Shown: in pieces, positions 35,160 to 43,468 of the stretch | How the letters are laid out: each line of letters starts with the position of its first letter | Numbering within the stretch: position 1 is the stretch's first letter | Source of the DNA: an uncultured Acetatifactor sp. | GTDB lineage: Bacteria > Bacillota > Clostridia > Lachnospirales > Lachnospiraceae | Direction: 5' to 3' | NCBI GenBank assembly: GCA_910577235.1 | Contig: CAJTMX010000006.1 | Span: forward strand, 1-64,000 | DNA: 64,000 nt | Notes under the pieces: generated by a model | The model's input: the letters and a program-made list of their open reading frames with translations, nothing else | What the model was told of the DNA's origin: nothing | Databases searched by the model: none | Made by a program: the position numbers and the translations under genes

Positions 35160-36080
35160 CTACTCCAAAGTGGTCACTATATCCAGATTGCGCTCAAAAT
35201 AGGTGGTCAGACTGTATTTTTCCCGATAGATACCGGAGTTGTCACCGTTGACCGATATCTGAACACGGTTCACATTGCTCAGCTCCACCAGAGAGTTGGT
35301 GATAGAGTAGATCGTAGCCTCCGGTGTCACGGTATAGGGCTGGTTTAAAAAGGTCTCATCCAGATTGACATAGCACACTCCGTCCCTCACCGTCACGCTG
35401 GCTACCTTGGTTGACGGATTGATCGTAGGATACAGCCCCTCCCTGCTGGGGCCTTTGATCAACTCCTCCACGATCAGCTTTTCCAGGGAGATATTGGTGA
35501 GATACTCCTTGGTACGGTTGGCCGCGATCAAACGGTCCCCTGCCTCGTTGGCAAAATACAGTTTCAACTTTACTTCCTCATAAGTGTTGATGGCGTTTCC
35601 GTCGTTCTCTATAAACTGATCCCGGTTCATCGTGGTCACAATATTCCCCAGCGAATCCAGCAGAGGGCTGCCGTTCACCGTGATGGATACAAAGTTGATC
35701 TGTGACAGCTGGGTCAGCGTCCTTACAATAGACGCCCGCACCAAGACCTCCGTGGTAACCGACAGGTTGTAATAGCTTTCCGTCACATCCAGATGGACTT
35801 TTCCCGAATTCACTTCCACGCTCTGTACCTGAAAACCCATATTGAGAGGAGCCTTGTACTCCAGCTTTGCGGGAGTGGTCGCCAGGGCGTTCAACAACTC
35901 CGTCACCTGCTCCTCAACCGTTTCTGCCTCCATATAATATTCATGCATCTCTGTTTTGGTCTCGGAGTTGCCGACATAATAAACCGAGTATATATTACTC
36001 TTGTCCTCCTGCTTTTCCTTGCAGGCAACAAGGGAGAGCAAACAGACCAACAGCACCAGCAGCGCCGCGATTCGTTTCAT
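35160..36080 (-). CDS. GerMN-domain lipoprotein
   Basis: The 306-residue protein has a signal peptide with lipobox LVAC (Cys near residue 20) and two GerMN domains (about 40-150 and 165-290), each with a V.LD.. strand pattern (GKVHLDVTESYYNL; GVCYVNLDETF). GerM is needed for sporulation and germination in Bacillus; vegetative relatives exist. The gene sits between a histidine kinase and comEC, 11 bp before the latter. The ATG at 36080 has AAAGAGG upstream, which is the tail of a dispersed repeat. Confidence 0.85.
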   Translation of the reverse strand: MKRIAALLVLLVCLLSLVACKEKQEDKSNIYSVYYVGNSETKTEMHEYYMEAETVEEQVTELLNALATTPAKLEYKAPLNMGFQVQSVEVNSGKVHLDVTESYYNLSVTTEVLVRASIVRTLTQLSQINFVSITVNGSPLLDSLGNIVTTMNRDQFIENDGNAINTYEEVKLKLYFANEAGDRLIAANRTKEYLTNISLEKLIVEELIKGPSREGLYPTINPSTKVASVTVRDGVCYVNLDETFLNQPYTVTPEATIYSITNSLVELSNVNRVQISVNGDNSGIYREKYSLTTYFERNLDIVTTLE

Positions 36081-36092
36081 ATTTTCCTCTTT

Positions 36093-36125
36093 CCCGCATA
36101 TCACAGACGGAGTCTGGGATATTGC
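36093..36125 (-). repeat. Dispersed palindromic repeat, copy 4
   Basis: On the minus strand GCAATATC, then CAGAC/GTCTG pairing around a 3-nt loop, then GATATGCGGGAAAGAGG. The arms form a long hairpin that ends in the GerMN gene's ribosome-binding site. Confidence 0.6.
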
Positions 36126-36137
36126 TTTGATATATGT

Positions 36138-37655
36138 CTATTGTGCAATATAATTCAGCGGAACCTTTACCAGAAAGGTAGAACCCTCCCCCTCCGTGCT
36201 GGTCACAGTGATGGAACCCCGGTGCATCAGCACGGCGCTCTTAGTGATCGCCAGGCCCAGACCGGTGCCGCCGATCTCCCTTGAATGGGACTTGTCCACA
36301 CGGTAAAACCTCTCATATATCTGGGCCAGAGAATCCTCGGGGATACCGATACCGGAGTCGCTGACCTCAAAAGTAAAATACTGATGATCCGCATCCAGAA
36401 CTACTTTGACCCATCCGTGCTCCTTATTGTATTTGATGGCATTTTCCACCAGATTGGACATCACCAGCGTCATCTTTACCTCGTCCACTTCCGCCGTCAC
36501 CGGACGCACGCTCTCAAACACCACCTCCACGTCCTTTTTACGGGCAAGGGGGCGCAGACGTTTCAGTATCAATTCCGTCAGATCGTTAATATTGAGGGAG
36601 GCAATATTCAGAGCCGACACCTTTTTGTCCATTTTCACCAGAGTCAGCAGATCGGTGATGATCCTGTTTTCCCTGTCGATCTCGGACACGATATCCTCCA
36701 TAAACTCCTGATACAGCTCCGGCGGTGCATCCTCCTGTACCAGCAGGGAATCCGCCAGCACTTTCATGGAGGTCAGAGGGGTCTTCAACTCATGGGACAC
36801 ATTGGACACAAACTCCTGCCGCGAATCGTCCAACACCTTCATACGCTGCAGCAGTTGGTTAAATGCCTCCACAATATGTTCCGTCTCCGCCAGATCGGGC
36901 ACGGATATGCTCTCGTTGCTGTATCCCTCTTTTACCTCGCCTATAGCCTTGGTGACACGCTCAAAGGGTCTGGTCAGCACTATGCATAAAAGCAACGCGA
37001 TGACCACGATCGCCATGATCATTAAGGCCTCCAAGATCATAGCTTTACGGCTGAGTATCTCCATGGTGTCCTCGATATAATCCGTGGAGATACTTGTCAG
37101 CATCACGCCCTTGACACGGGAGTCCGGCTGCTTTACGCCGCCAGGGGCCGTATTCCCCCCCGTAACTTCCTCCGCGCTGACATTCTGGTTGTCGATAATG
37201 GGGATGGTCATCTCTATGTATCTGTTCTGGTCATCATAATTAGAAAGACTATCCCCCATAAAGCACTTGATCACTTCCTCGGAGATGATCGTCTTTCCCT
37301 CACTGATTCCGTATGTATCTCTGATGACCCGCAAATTGCCGCTGATGATCTGCACACGCCCGTCATACAGGTTGGACAGCATCTCCAGTTCCGCGTTGAC
37401 CACATCCGACCCGTTACTGTTAAAATAATCCGCGGAGATCAGATGGTCCGCTATGACCTTCAGCTGGTTGCGCACCGTCTCCGTTCTCAGTTCCACCGCC
37501 CGCTGCTCATAATTTCTCATGATCCCGTAGCGCATGGCAACACTGGGAATGATGCCAACCACCAGCACGATCAAAAATATTCTGACGCGAAGGCTGCGGA
37601 GGTTGAGATATTGATGATAAAATTCTTTAATTTTTTTAAGATAATTATTCACCAT
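36138..37655 (-). CDS. Sensor histidine kinase (PhoR/WalK-like)
   Basis: The 505-residue membrane kinase has two membrane helices (about 24-46 and 205-228) flanking an extracellular sensor, then HAMP, the phosphorylation helix VSNVSHELKTPLTSMKV, and the ATPase motifs (NLVENAIKYNKEHGW; SDSGIGIPEDSLAQIYERFYR; GTGLGLAITKSAV). It lacks the PAS domain of true WalK. It starts 3 bp after the response regulator stop codon, so they form a two-component pair. The signal is unknown. Confidence 0.92.
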   Translation of the reverse strand: MVNNYLKKIKEFYHQYLNLRSLRVRIFLIVLVVGIIPSVAMRYGIMRNYEQRAVELRTETVRNQLKVIADHLISADYFNSNGSDVVNAELEMLSNLYDGRVQIISGNLRVIRDTYGISEGKTIISEEVIKCFMGDSLSNYDDQNRYIEMTIPIIDNQNVSAEEVTGGNTAPGGVKQPDSRVKGVMLTSISTDYIEDTMEILSRKAMILEALMIMAIVVIALLLCIVLTRPFERVTKAIGEVKEGYSNESISVPDLAETEHIVEAFNQLLQRMKVLDDSRQEFVSNVSHELKTPLTSMKVLADSLLVQEDAPPELYQEFMEDIVSEIDRENRIITDLLTLVKMDKKVSALNIASLNINDLTELILKRLRPLARKKDVEVVFESVRPVTAEVDEVKMTLVMSNLVENAIKYNKEHGWVKVVLDADHQYFTFEVSDSGIGIPEDSLAQIYERFYRVDKSHSREIGGTGLGLAITKSAVLMHRGSITVTSTEGEGSTFLVKVPLNYIAQ

Positions 37656-37658
37656 GGC

Positions 37659-38354
37659 TTACACATTATAAAAATAGTATCCTACTCCCCATTTGGTATG
37701 CACATATTGCGGTTCACTGGGATTACTCTCCACCTTTTCCCGCAGTCTCCTGATATGTACATCCACCGTCCGCACATCGCCGGGATAATCGGAACCCCAC
37801 ACGATCTTAAGCAGCGCCTCTCTGCTGTACACTTTGTTGGGATTGGTCATCAACAGCTCCAATACCTCAAACTCCTTGGCGGTCAGGCCGATCTCCCTGC
37901 CTGCGATATAGGCCCGTCTTCCCTCACAGTCCAGACGCATCTCGCCGCTGAGCAGTTCCTTGTGAGCCTCCGCCTGCCCTTTCTTGGGCTCTATACGGCG
38001 CATGATCGCCTTGATCCGCGCTTTAACTTCCAAAATATTAAAGGGTTTGGTAATATAATCGTCCGCGCCGTATTCCAGCCCCAGGATCTTGTCCATGTCA
38101 TCGTCCTTAGCAGTCAGCATGATAATGGGCACATTGGAAAATTCCCTAATCTGCTGGCAGACCTCAAAGCCCGTTAACTTAGGCAGCATGACATCCAGCA
38201 GGATTATATCATACCGGTTGGCACGGGCCAGCTCCAGGGCCTCCTCGCCGTCGTAGGCGCAGTCAACCTGCATCTCATCCTGTTCCAGACTGAACCGTAT
38301 CCCCTTCACGATCAGTTTTTCATCATCCACCACCAAAGCTCTTTTTACAGCCAT
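37659..38354 (-). CDS. OmpR/PhoB-family response regulator
   Basis: The 231-residue protein has a receiver domain (ALVVDDEKLIVKG; phospho-acceptor Asp in DIILLDVMLPK; MLTAKDDD; GADDYITKPF) and a winged-helix DNA-binding domain (GLTAKEFEVLELLMTNPNKV; VRTVDVHIRRLREKVE). It is paired with the kinase downstream and follows comEA. Likely targets could include the operon itself, but no binding site was defined. The start at 38354 is chosen over 38366 because the earlier ATG abuts the Shine-Dalgarno. Confidence 0.93.
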   Translation of the reverse strand: MAVKRALVVDDEKLIVKGIRFSLEQDEMQVDCAYDGEEALELARANRYDIILLDVMLPKLTGFEVCQQIREFSNVPIIMLTAKDDDMDKILGLEYGADDYITKPFNILEVKARIKAIMRRIEPKKGQAEAHKELLSGEMRLDCEGRRAYIAGREIGLTAKEFEVLELLMTNPNKVYSREALLKIVWGSDYPGDVRTVDVHIRRLREKVESNPSEPQYVHTKWGVGYYFYNV

Positions 38355-38375
38355 CCCTTTAACCATCCTTCCCTG

Positions 38376-38990
38376 TCAGTCCACCTTTATTCTATCTCTT
38401 ATCTTCTCGTATATGCTTTCTTTGATGCCCGGTATCCGCATAATCTCTTCCGCAGACTGAAATCCTCCGTGTTTCTCCCTGTAGGACAATATCTCCGCTG
38501 CACGGGTTTCACCGATTCCCGGCAGTGTCTGAAGCAGACTCGCGTCCGCCGTGTTCAGATCCACCTTTCCGTCACCGGCTGCACCGCCCGGCTCCGCCAC
38601 ACTCTCATCGACGGAGGGGATATAAAGTCGCTCCCCGTCTCGGAGCACAGCTGCCAGGTTCACCGCGGCCTCCCCGGCATCGTCGGAGAACCCGCCCGCT
38701 GCCTCCACCGCCTCCCATGCGCGGCTGCCCTCCGGCAGCATCACCACTCCCGGCCGACATACCCGACCGCAGACATGCACACAGATCTGCCTGTCCATAT
38801 CCGCCGTGGCATCCGACTCCTCACTTAAGAGATCGTCCCGCGACAGTCCCCCCATGTCTCCCGGGGTATACTCATCACCGGCCGTCTCCCGATCAAAATA
38901 CAGGATCTCTTCGCTGCGATCGCAGCCGCATAAGACCAGCACCGTCCAAAAACATACAAGAATCCATACGATCTTAACTTTTCTCATCAT
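38376..38990 (-). CDS. comEA: ComEA-type DNA-binding protein, probably a lipoprotein
   Basis: The 204-residue protein has an N-terminal signal ending LVLCGC, which fits a lipobox rather than the plain membrane anchor common in ComEA. Next come a Ser/Asp-rich linker, an SLBB domain (ICVHVCGRVCRPGVVMLPEG) and two C-terminal helix-hairpin-helix motifs (VDLNTADASLLQTLPGIGET; GGFQSAEEIMRIPGI). ComEA binds DNA at the cell surface and passes it to ComEC. First gene of an operon that continues through the two-component system and GerMN gene to comEC. Confidence 0.9.
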   Translation of the reverse strand: MMRKVKIVWILVCFWTVLVLCGCDRSEEILYFDRETAGDEYTPGDMGGLSRDDLLSEESDATADMDRQICVHVCGRVCRPGVVMLPEGSRAWEAVEAAGGFSDDAGEAAVNLAAVLRDGERLYIPSVDESVAEPGGAAGDGKVDLNTADASLLQTLPGIGETRAAEILSYREKHGGFQSAEEIMRIPGIKESIYEKIRDRIKVD

Positions 38991-39042
38991 AGTTCCTTTC
39001 CCTGCAGCGGTACTCGGAATGCCTCTCTATGCTGATAAATTT

Positions 39043-39071
39043 ATTGTATAGGAAGTATTTTCCCTTGACAA
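39043..39071 (-). promoter_or_regulatory. Promoter of the comEA operon
   Basis: On the minus strand TTGTCA (39066-39071), a 17-nt spacer and TACAAT (39043-39048), about 50 bp before the comEA start. Confidence 0.55.
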
Positions 39072-39111
39072 GTAAAAAATGCTTAAAAAAGTTTTAATTT
39101 TCATAAATATC

Positions 39112-39543
39112 CTATTTCCACTTAAAAATAACGATACCTGCGATCGCCACCGCCATACCGATGGCTTTGCGCCACTCCCAGGGCTGTTTCTCCACACCAA
39201 ACCAGCCCAGCAGTTCGATCACATAAGCTACCAACAGCTGTGCCACCACAATCAGCATGACTGCCCGCGCCGGTCCCAGACTGTCCATGCTCTTTATGAC
39301 CGTATAGGTGATAAACGCTCCGATGGTCCCGCCAAGCAACATATATTTCGGCTCTACCTTGAGAGGGGCCAGAAGGCTGCTCCTGTCCGTGGCCAGCCAT
39401 GCCCCCAGGCAGACCAGCAGGGCAGTAAACTGCACAAAAGCGCTGGCAACCCATATACTGGAGCTCTTTGTCACCTGGGTATTAAATACTCCCTGCACAC
39501 TCATAAGCGCCCCGGAAATCAGGGCAATAAAAAAACCGATCAT
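39112..39543 (-). CDS. DMT-superfamily membrane protein (YdcZ/DUF606-like)
   Basis: The 143-residue protein has four to five membrane helices, starting MIGFFIALISGALMSVQGVF, with GPARAVMLIVVAQLLVAYVI. This half-length form is typical of the DUF606 (YdcZ) group, which is thought to work as dimers or pairs. Here only one gene is present. The ATG at 39543 has AGGAGGAGAG upstream. A longer reading to 39690 crosses direct repeats and is not credible. Confidence 0.82.
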   Translation of the reverse strand: MIGFFIALISGALMSVQGVFNTQVTKSSSIWVASAFVQFTALLVCLGAWLATDRSSLLAPLKVEPKYMLLGGTIGAFITYTVIKSMDSLGPARAVMLIVVAQLLVAYVIELLGWFGVEKQPWEWRKAIGMAVAIAGIVIFKWK

Positions 39544-39556
39544 CTCTCTCCTCCTA

Positions 39557-39696
39557 TCTAGAGTTCCGCATGCCCCCACATAGCACACATTTCCGGTGAT
39601 AGGCAACCGGACGCTTGAGGCGTCCCGTTCCCTATCAGTGCGCTCTCTGGGACCATACTGTCTAGAGTTCCGCATGCCCCCACACAGCACACATTT
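39557..39696. repeat. 36-bp direct repeat upstream of the transporter
   Basis: Two 36-bp copies (39557-39592 and 39661-39696), beginning TCTAGAGTTCCGCATGCCCC, differ at one base and are 104 bp apart. Each contains GTTCCGCATG, which resembles the arm of the dispersed palindromic repeats. The intervening 68 bp hold no gene. Confidence 0.85.
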
Positions 39697-39761
39697 GCCG
39701 AAACTCCTTAACTTACACTATAATAGGATATCCTGATGATCGGTTCCATATGCGGAAAAAA

Positions 39762-41195
39762 TCAGTTTTTGACAAGCTGCGTGCGCATCTGCTGGTCAAG
39801 CCGTTCCACCAATGCGTTTACGTCTTCCCCGTTCCATACTTTGGCGAAGAGTACCTCCAGCTGAATCCAGTAATTGCTGGCCTCCATCAGCTTGGGCAGC
39901 GGCATACTGTCCTCGTACTCCGCCAAAAATATCTGCAGCGCGCCGTTGTCCTGATTCACGTTTCTGTTGGCAGGAACCTTGCCCGTGAGATCGTACAGAT
40001 TCTCCGCGTAGCCGTCTACCAGAAAAGTAGCAAAATCATTGGCCAGATCTTTATGTTTTGAATAACCGTTGACAGCCACCGCTCCGGTTACAGACATGGA
40101 GCGTCCCGCCAACTCAGGGCTGGGATCAGGCATCAACGCTATACCGTAGTCATAGGCAAAACTCCCCTCCTCCTTGGCAGAGGCCAACGCGGCAACCGCA
40201 TCCGTGGTTGCAATGGTAAACATCAATTTACCCTCCAGAAAATCCTGCAGCACCGATTCATAGCTCTCCGCGGATGAGTCAATGGAAAAGAACTGATTCA
40301 GCCCCTGATAGATTCCCAGACAGCTTATGGTCTCCTGATTGTATATATCGATCTGGTTTCTGTCGTCGCCGGCCTCCCCACCCAGATTCATGTAATTACC
40401 TACAAAATAATAATTGTAAAAAATATCCGAGACGTCCCATGAAAAAATATCCACTCCCTCCGGAGGGTCAAAGGAATCCGCCATCTGCAATATATCGCTC
40501 ACCGTGGTGGGAATAGCCCTTTCAAAAAACTGCTGCGTCCGCAGCGCAATAGTCTCCTCGTCGAATATTACCGGAGAATTCTCATCATCGGGAAGTTCGT
40601 CCAACTCTTCAAACTCTCCTCCTTCGCCTTCAACGTTAATCTCACCGTCGGCTTTCCCGGCCTGCTGCCTGGCCCACTCATACAGATATGTCTCGTTATA
40701 GAGCAGGGCGCTGGTCTCATAATACAGCGGGTACGCCACAGACTTGCCATGATAGGACACCGATGACAGCGCCGCTCTGGGAAATACATTCTCGTTCATC
40801 ACCCCCGCCGGGTCATCCACCGGCACGGCAAGACCGGCCAGATATGCTCTTTCCAACGATTCATGGCTGATCAGATATACATCCGGCATGGAAAGCATAC
40901 CGTCCGAATCCCCAAGTGTGGCACTGTTTATAGCCTCCAGATAATCGCTCTCCGCCATATAATAGGGCAGTATACGCACATTGTTTTCCTCTCCGTACGC
41001 CACAGCCGCGCTGCTTATATAATTTGCCAGAGATTCATCGCCGTACCAGACACGGATCGTCTCCTTCTGATTGAAGAGGGCCAGCGGATTGTCCTGTATA
41101 TCCTCGCTGTTCCAGTCTATCAGGCTGGCGCCATAAAGCCCCAGCGTCAGCACTGCCACCAGCAGCACTGCCAAACATCTTTTGCTCATCTGCAT
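39762..41195 (-). CDS. Orphan extracellular solute-binding protein-like protein
   Basis: The protein has about 477 residues. A basic N-terminus and one hydrophobic segment without a lipobox are followed by a family 1 solute-binding fold: IRVWYGDESLANYI, YPLYYETSALLYNETYL, LMFTIATTDAV and a C-terminal lobe with VAVNGYSKHKDLANDF. An acidic insert lies near residues 190-215. No permease or ATPase gene is adjacent, so it may act as a sensor or share a transporter elsewhere. The start overlaps the end of argD (candidate starts 41207 GTG, 41195 ATG); GAGGAG upstream favours 41195. Confidence 0.78.
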   Translation of the reverse strand: MQMSKRCLAVLLVAVLTLGLYGASLIDWNSEDIQDNPLALFNQKETIRVWYGDESLANYISSAAVAYGEENNVRILPYYMAESDYLEAINSATLGDSDGMLSMPDVYLISHESLERAYLAGLAVPVDDPAGVMNENVFPRAALSSVSYHGKSVAYPLYYETSALLYNETYLYEWARQQAGKADGEINVEGEGGEFEELDELPDDENSPVIFDEETIALRTQQFFERAIPTTVSDILQMADSFDPPEGVDIFSWDVSDIFYNYYFVGNYMNLGGEAGDDRNQIDIYNQETISCLGIYQGLNQFFSIDSSAESYESVLQDFLEGKLMFTIATTDAVAALASAKEEGSFAYDYGIALMPDPSPELAGRSMSVTGAVAVNGYSKHKDLANDFATFLVDGYAENLYDLTGKVPANRNVNQDNGALQIFLAEYEDSMPLPKLMEASNYWIQLEVLFAKVWNGEDVNALVERLDQQMRTQLVKN

Positions 41196-41203
41196 ACTCT
41201 TTG

Positions 41204-42391
41204 TCACTCCTCAATACAGCTGTCAAGCAGCTCCACCATGGCGTCCACATCCGCCTTGCCGATGATCAGCGCGGGTACAAATCGAATGATATGGGTTCCC
41301 GCATTGATCAATATCAGTCCCTTTTCCATGGCCCGGTTAATGATCTCTCCCACTGGTTTGTTAAACACCAATCCCTGCAGCAGTCCCACGCCCCGATGCG
41401 TCTCGATGCAGTCGTACCTGCGGGTTAGCTCCTCCAGTTTTTCGGCCAGATAAGGTCCCACTTCCCGCACATTATCCAATACTTTCCGCTCCTCAAACAG
41501 CTCCAGCACTTTGCAGATCGCCGCAGCGGCCAGAGGATTACCGCCGTATGTGGTACCGTGATCCCCGGCTACCAGGGAATGCTGCGCAACTTTCTCCGTC
41601 ATCAAAAACGCTCCCACCGGTACGCCGCAGCCCAGCGCCTTGGCCGTGGTCATGATATCCGGCTTTACATCATAGCGCTGCCAGGCATACATATAGCCCG
41701 TGCGACCCATCCCGCATTGGATCTCGTCCAGAATAAGCAGGATATCTCTCTCGTCGCAGAGCTGGCGCAATTTTTTCAGGAAATCTTCTTCGGCGGGGTA
41801 AATACCGCCCTCTCCCTGGACTGTCTCTAAAATGACGGCGCAGGTCTTGTCCGTGACCTGGGCGAGCACACTGTCATAATCGTTCAGCGTGGCAAAACGG
41901 ATATTTCCGATCATGGGTTCAAAGGCCTCCCGATACTTGGGATTACCCGTCACGGACAGCGCTCCCATGGTCCTGCCGTGGAAAGAATGCTCCATGGCAA
42001 TGATCTCATGATCCGTGCAGCCGTCCTTCAACCAGGCATATTTGCGGGCTGCCTTGATGGCACCCTCTACGGCCTCCGCACCGGAGTTGGTGAAAAATAC
42101 CCTGTCCATGCCTGACACCGCTTTGATCCGTTTCGCCGCCTCTATAGCTGGCGCATTATAATAATAATTGGATGTGTGAATCAGCTTGTCTATCTGAGCC
42201 TTCAACGCGTCATTGTAGGCCTTGTTATTGTAACCCAGAGCAAACACGGCGATACCGGACACGAAATCCAGATACCGCTTGCCCTCCATATCATAGAGAT
42301 ACACGCCGTCTCCCCGGTCCAATACCACCTGATAGCGGTTATAAGTGTGCAGCAGCGCTTTCTCCGCCTCTTCAATATATTCCTTCATCAT
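41204..42391 (-). CDS. argD: Acetylornithine aminotransferase
   Basis: The 395-residue PLP aminotransferase makes N-acetylornithine from N-acetylglutamate semialdehyde. Class III motifs are clear: YLDFVSGIAVFALGY, FFTNSGAEAVEGAIKAARKY, FHGRTMGALSVTG, LILDEIQCGMGRTG and TTAKALGCGVPVGAF with the PLP Lys. It overlaps the argB stop codon by 4 bp (ATGA), a sign of translational coupling. Confidence 0.95.
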   Translation of the reverse strand: MMKEYIEEAEKALLHTYNRYQVVLDRGDGVYLYDMEGKRYLDFVSGIAVFALGYNNKAYNDALKAQIDKLIHTSNYYYNAPAIEAAKRIKAVSGMDRVFFTNSGAEAVEGAIKAARKYAWLKDGCTDHEIIAMEHSFHGRTMGALSVTGNPKYREAFEPMIGNIRFATLNDYDSVLAQVTDKTCAVILETVQGEGGIYPAEEDFLKKLRQLCDERDILLILDEIQCGMGRTGYMYAWQRYDVKPDIMTTAKALGCGVPVGAFLMTEKVAQHSLVAGDHGTTYGGNPLAAAAICKVLELFEERKVLDNVREVGPYLAEKLEELTRRYDCIETHRGVGLLQGLVFNKPVGEIINRAMEKGLILINAGTHIIRFVPALIIGKADVDAMVELLDSCIEE

Positions 42392-43284
42392 TGGGGCATC
42401 CCTCCGATCTCCTCATCGCTCACGATCGCAGTGCCCACACCGTTGTTGGTAAATACCTCCAACAGCAGGCTGTGGGGCACACGGCCGTCCAGAATATGCA
42501 CCCGGTTCACACCGCTCTTGATGGCGGAAGTGCAGTTCGACAGTTTGGGCAGCATACCGCCTCCGATGAAACCGCCGTTTATCAGTTCGTCCGCCTCCGA
42601 TGCGGACAGCCGGGAGATAAAGCTGGATCTGTCTTGGATATCTCTATACAGTCCCTCTATGTCCGTCAAAAATACCAGCTTGTCCGCGCCCACAGCCTTG
42701 GCAATGGCGCAGGCAGCATCGTCCGCGTTGATATTGTAGGTCTGAAAATGCTCGTCCAAGCCGATGGGCGCTACGATGGGCAGAAAGTCCTTCTCCAACA
42801 GATCATAGAGTACCTTGGGGTTGACCTGGGTGATATTACCCACAAAACCGATATCCTGGCCGTCCGCATACTTTTTTTCCACGGTGAGCAGACCGCCGTC
42901 CTTGCCGCTGATGCCCACGGCCTTGACTCCCAGTTCCTGCACCATCGTCACCAGGTCCTTGCCGATCTTGCCCAGCACCATCTCCGCTATCTCCATAGTT
43001 TCCCCGTCCGTGACCCGCAAACCGTTAATGAACTGAGCCTCCTTGCCGACTTTGCCCACCCAGCGGCTGATCTCCTTGCCGCCTCCGTGGACGATAATGG
43101 GCTTGAAACCAACCAGTTTAAGCAGTGTCACGTCCTTGATCACATTTTTCTGCAATTCTTCATTGCTCATGGCGCTGCCGCCGTATTTTACCACAATGAT
43201 CTTGCGGTTGAATTTTTGAATGTAGGGCAATGCCTCAATCAGAGTCTCCGCCTTGTGCATTACCATTTCCATATCTTTCTCCAT
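42388..43284 (-). CDS. argB: Acetylglutamate kinase
   Basis: The 298-residue kinase phosphorylates N-acetylglutamate. Motifs include IIVVKYGGSAM, IIVHGGGKEISRWV, INADDAACAIAKAVGADKLV and FIGGGMLPKL. An N-terminal helix (MEKDMEMVMHKAETLIEALP) of the type seen in arginine-sensitive enzymes is present, so feedback inhibition by arginine is plausible. The ATG at 43284 is chosen because upstream in-frame residues lack coding character. Confidence 0.95.
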   Translation of the reverse strand: MEKDMEMVMHKAETLIEALPYIQKFNRKIIVVKYGGSAMSNEELQKNVIKDVTLLKLVGFKPIIVHGGGKEISRWVGKVGKEAQFINGLRVTDGETMEIAEMVLGKIGKDLVTMVQELGVKAVGISGKDGGLLTVEKKYADGQDIGFVGNITQVNPKVLYDLLEKDFLPIVAPIGLDEHFQTYNINADDAACAIAKAVGADKLVFLTDIEGLYRDIQDRSSFISRLSASEADELINGGFIGGGMLPKLSNCTSAIKSGVNRVHILDGRVPHSLLLEVFTNNGVGTAIVSDEEIGGMPQ

Positions 43285-43468
43285 TGGCTCAAAATTTCCT
43301 TTCCTGCTGCTGTAATAGACATCCATGCCTATGTCATTGATTTGCATATCGCATGGGCAGTTATGCTTTCCCCGTCCATGCCCTACCTAATGGTTTACTA
43401 CATCTAAGCGGTGGTGTCAATCAGCATTTTGCCGCCCCAATTATTTCCGCCACCGGGTTCCGCATTAC

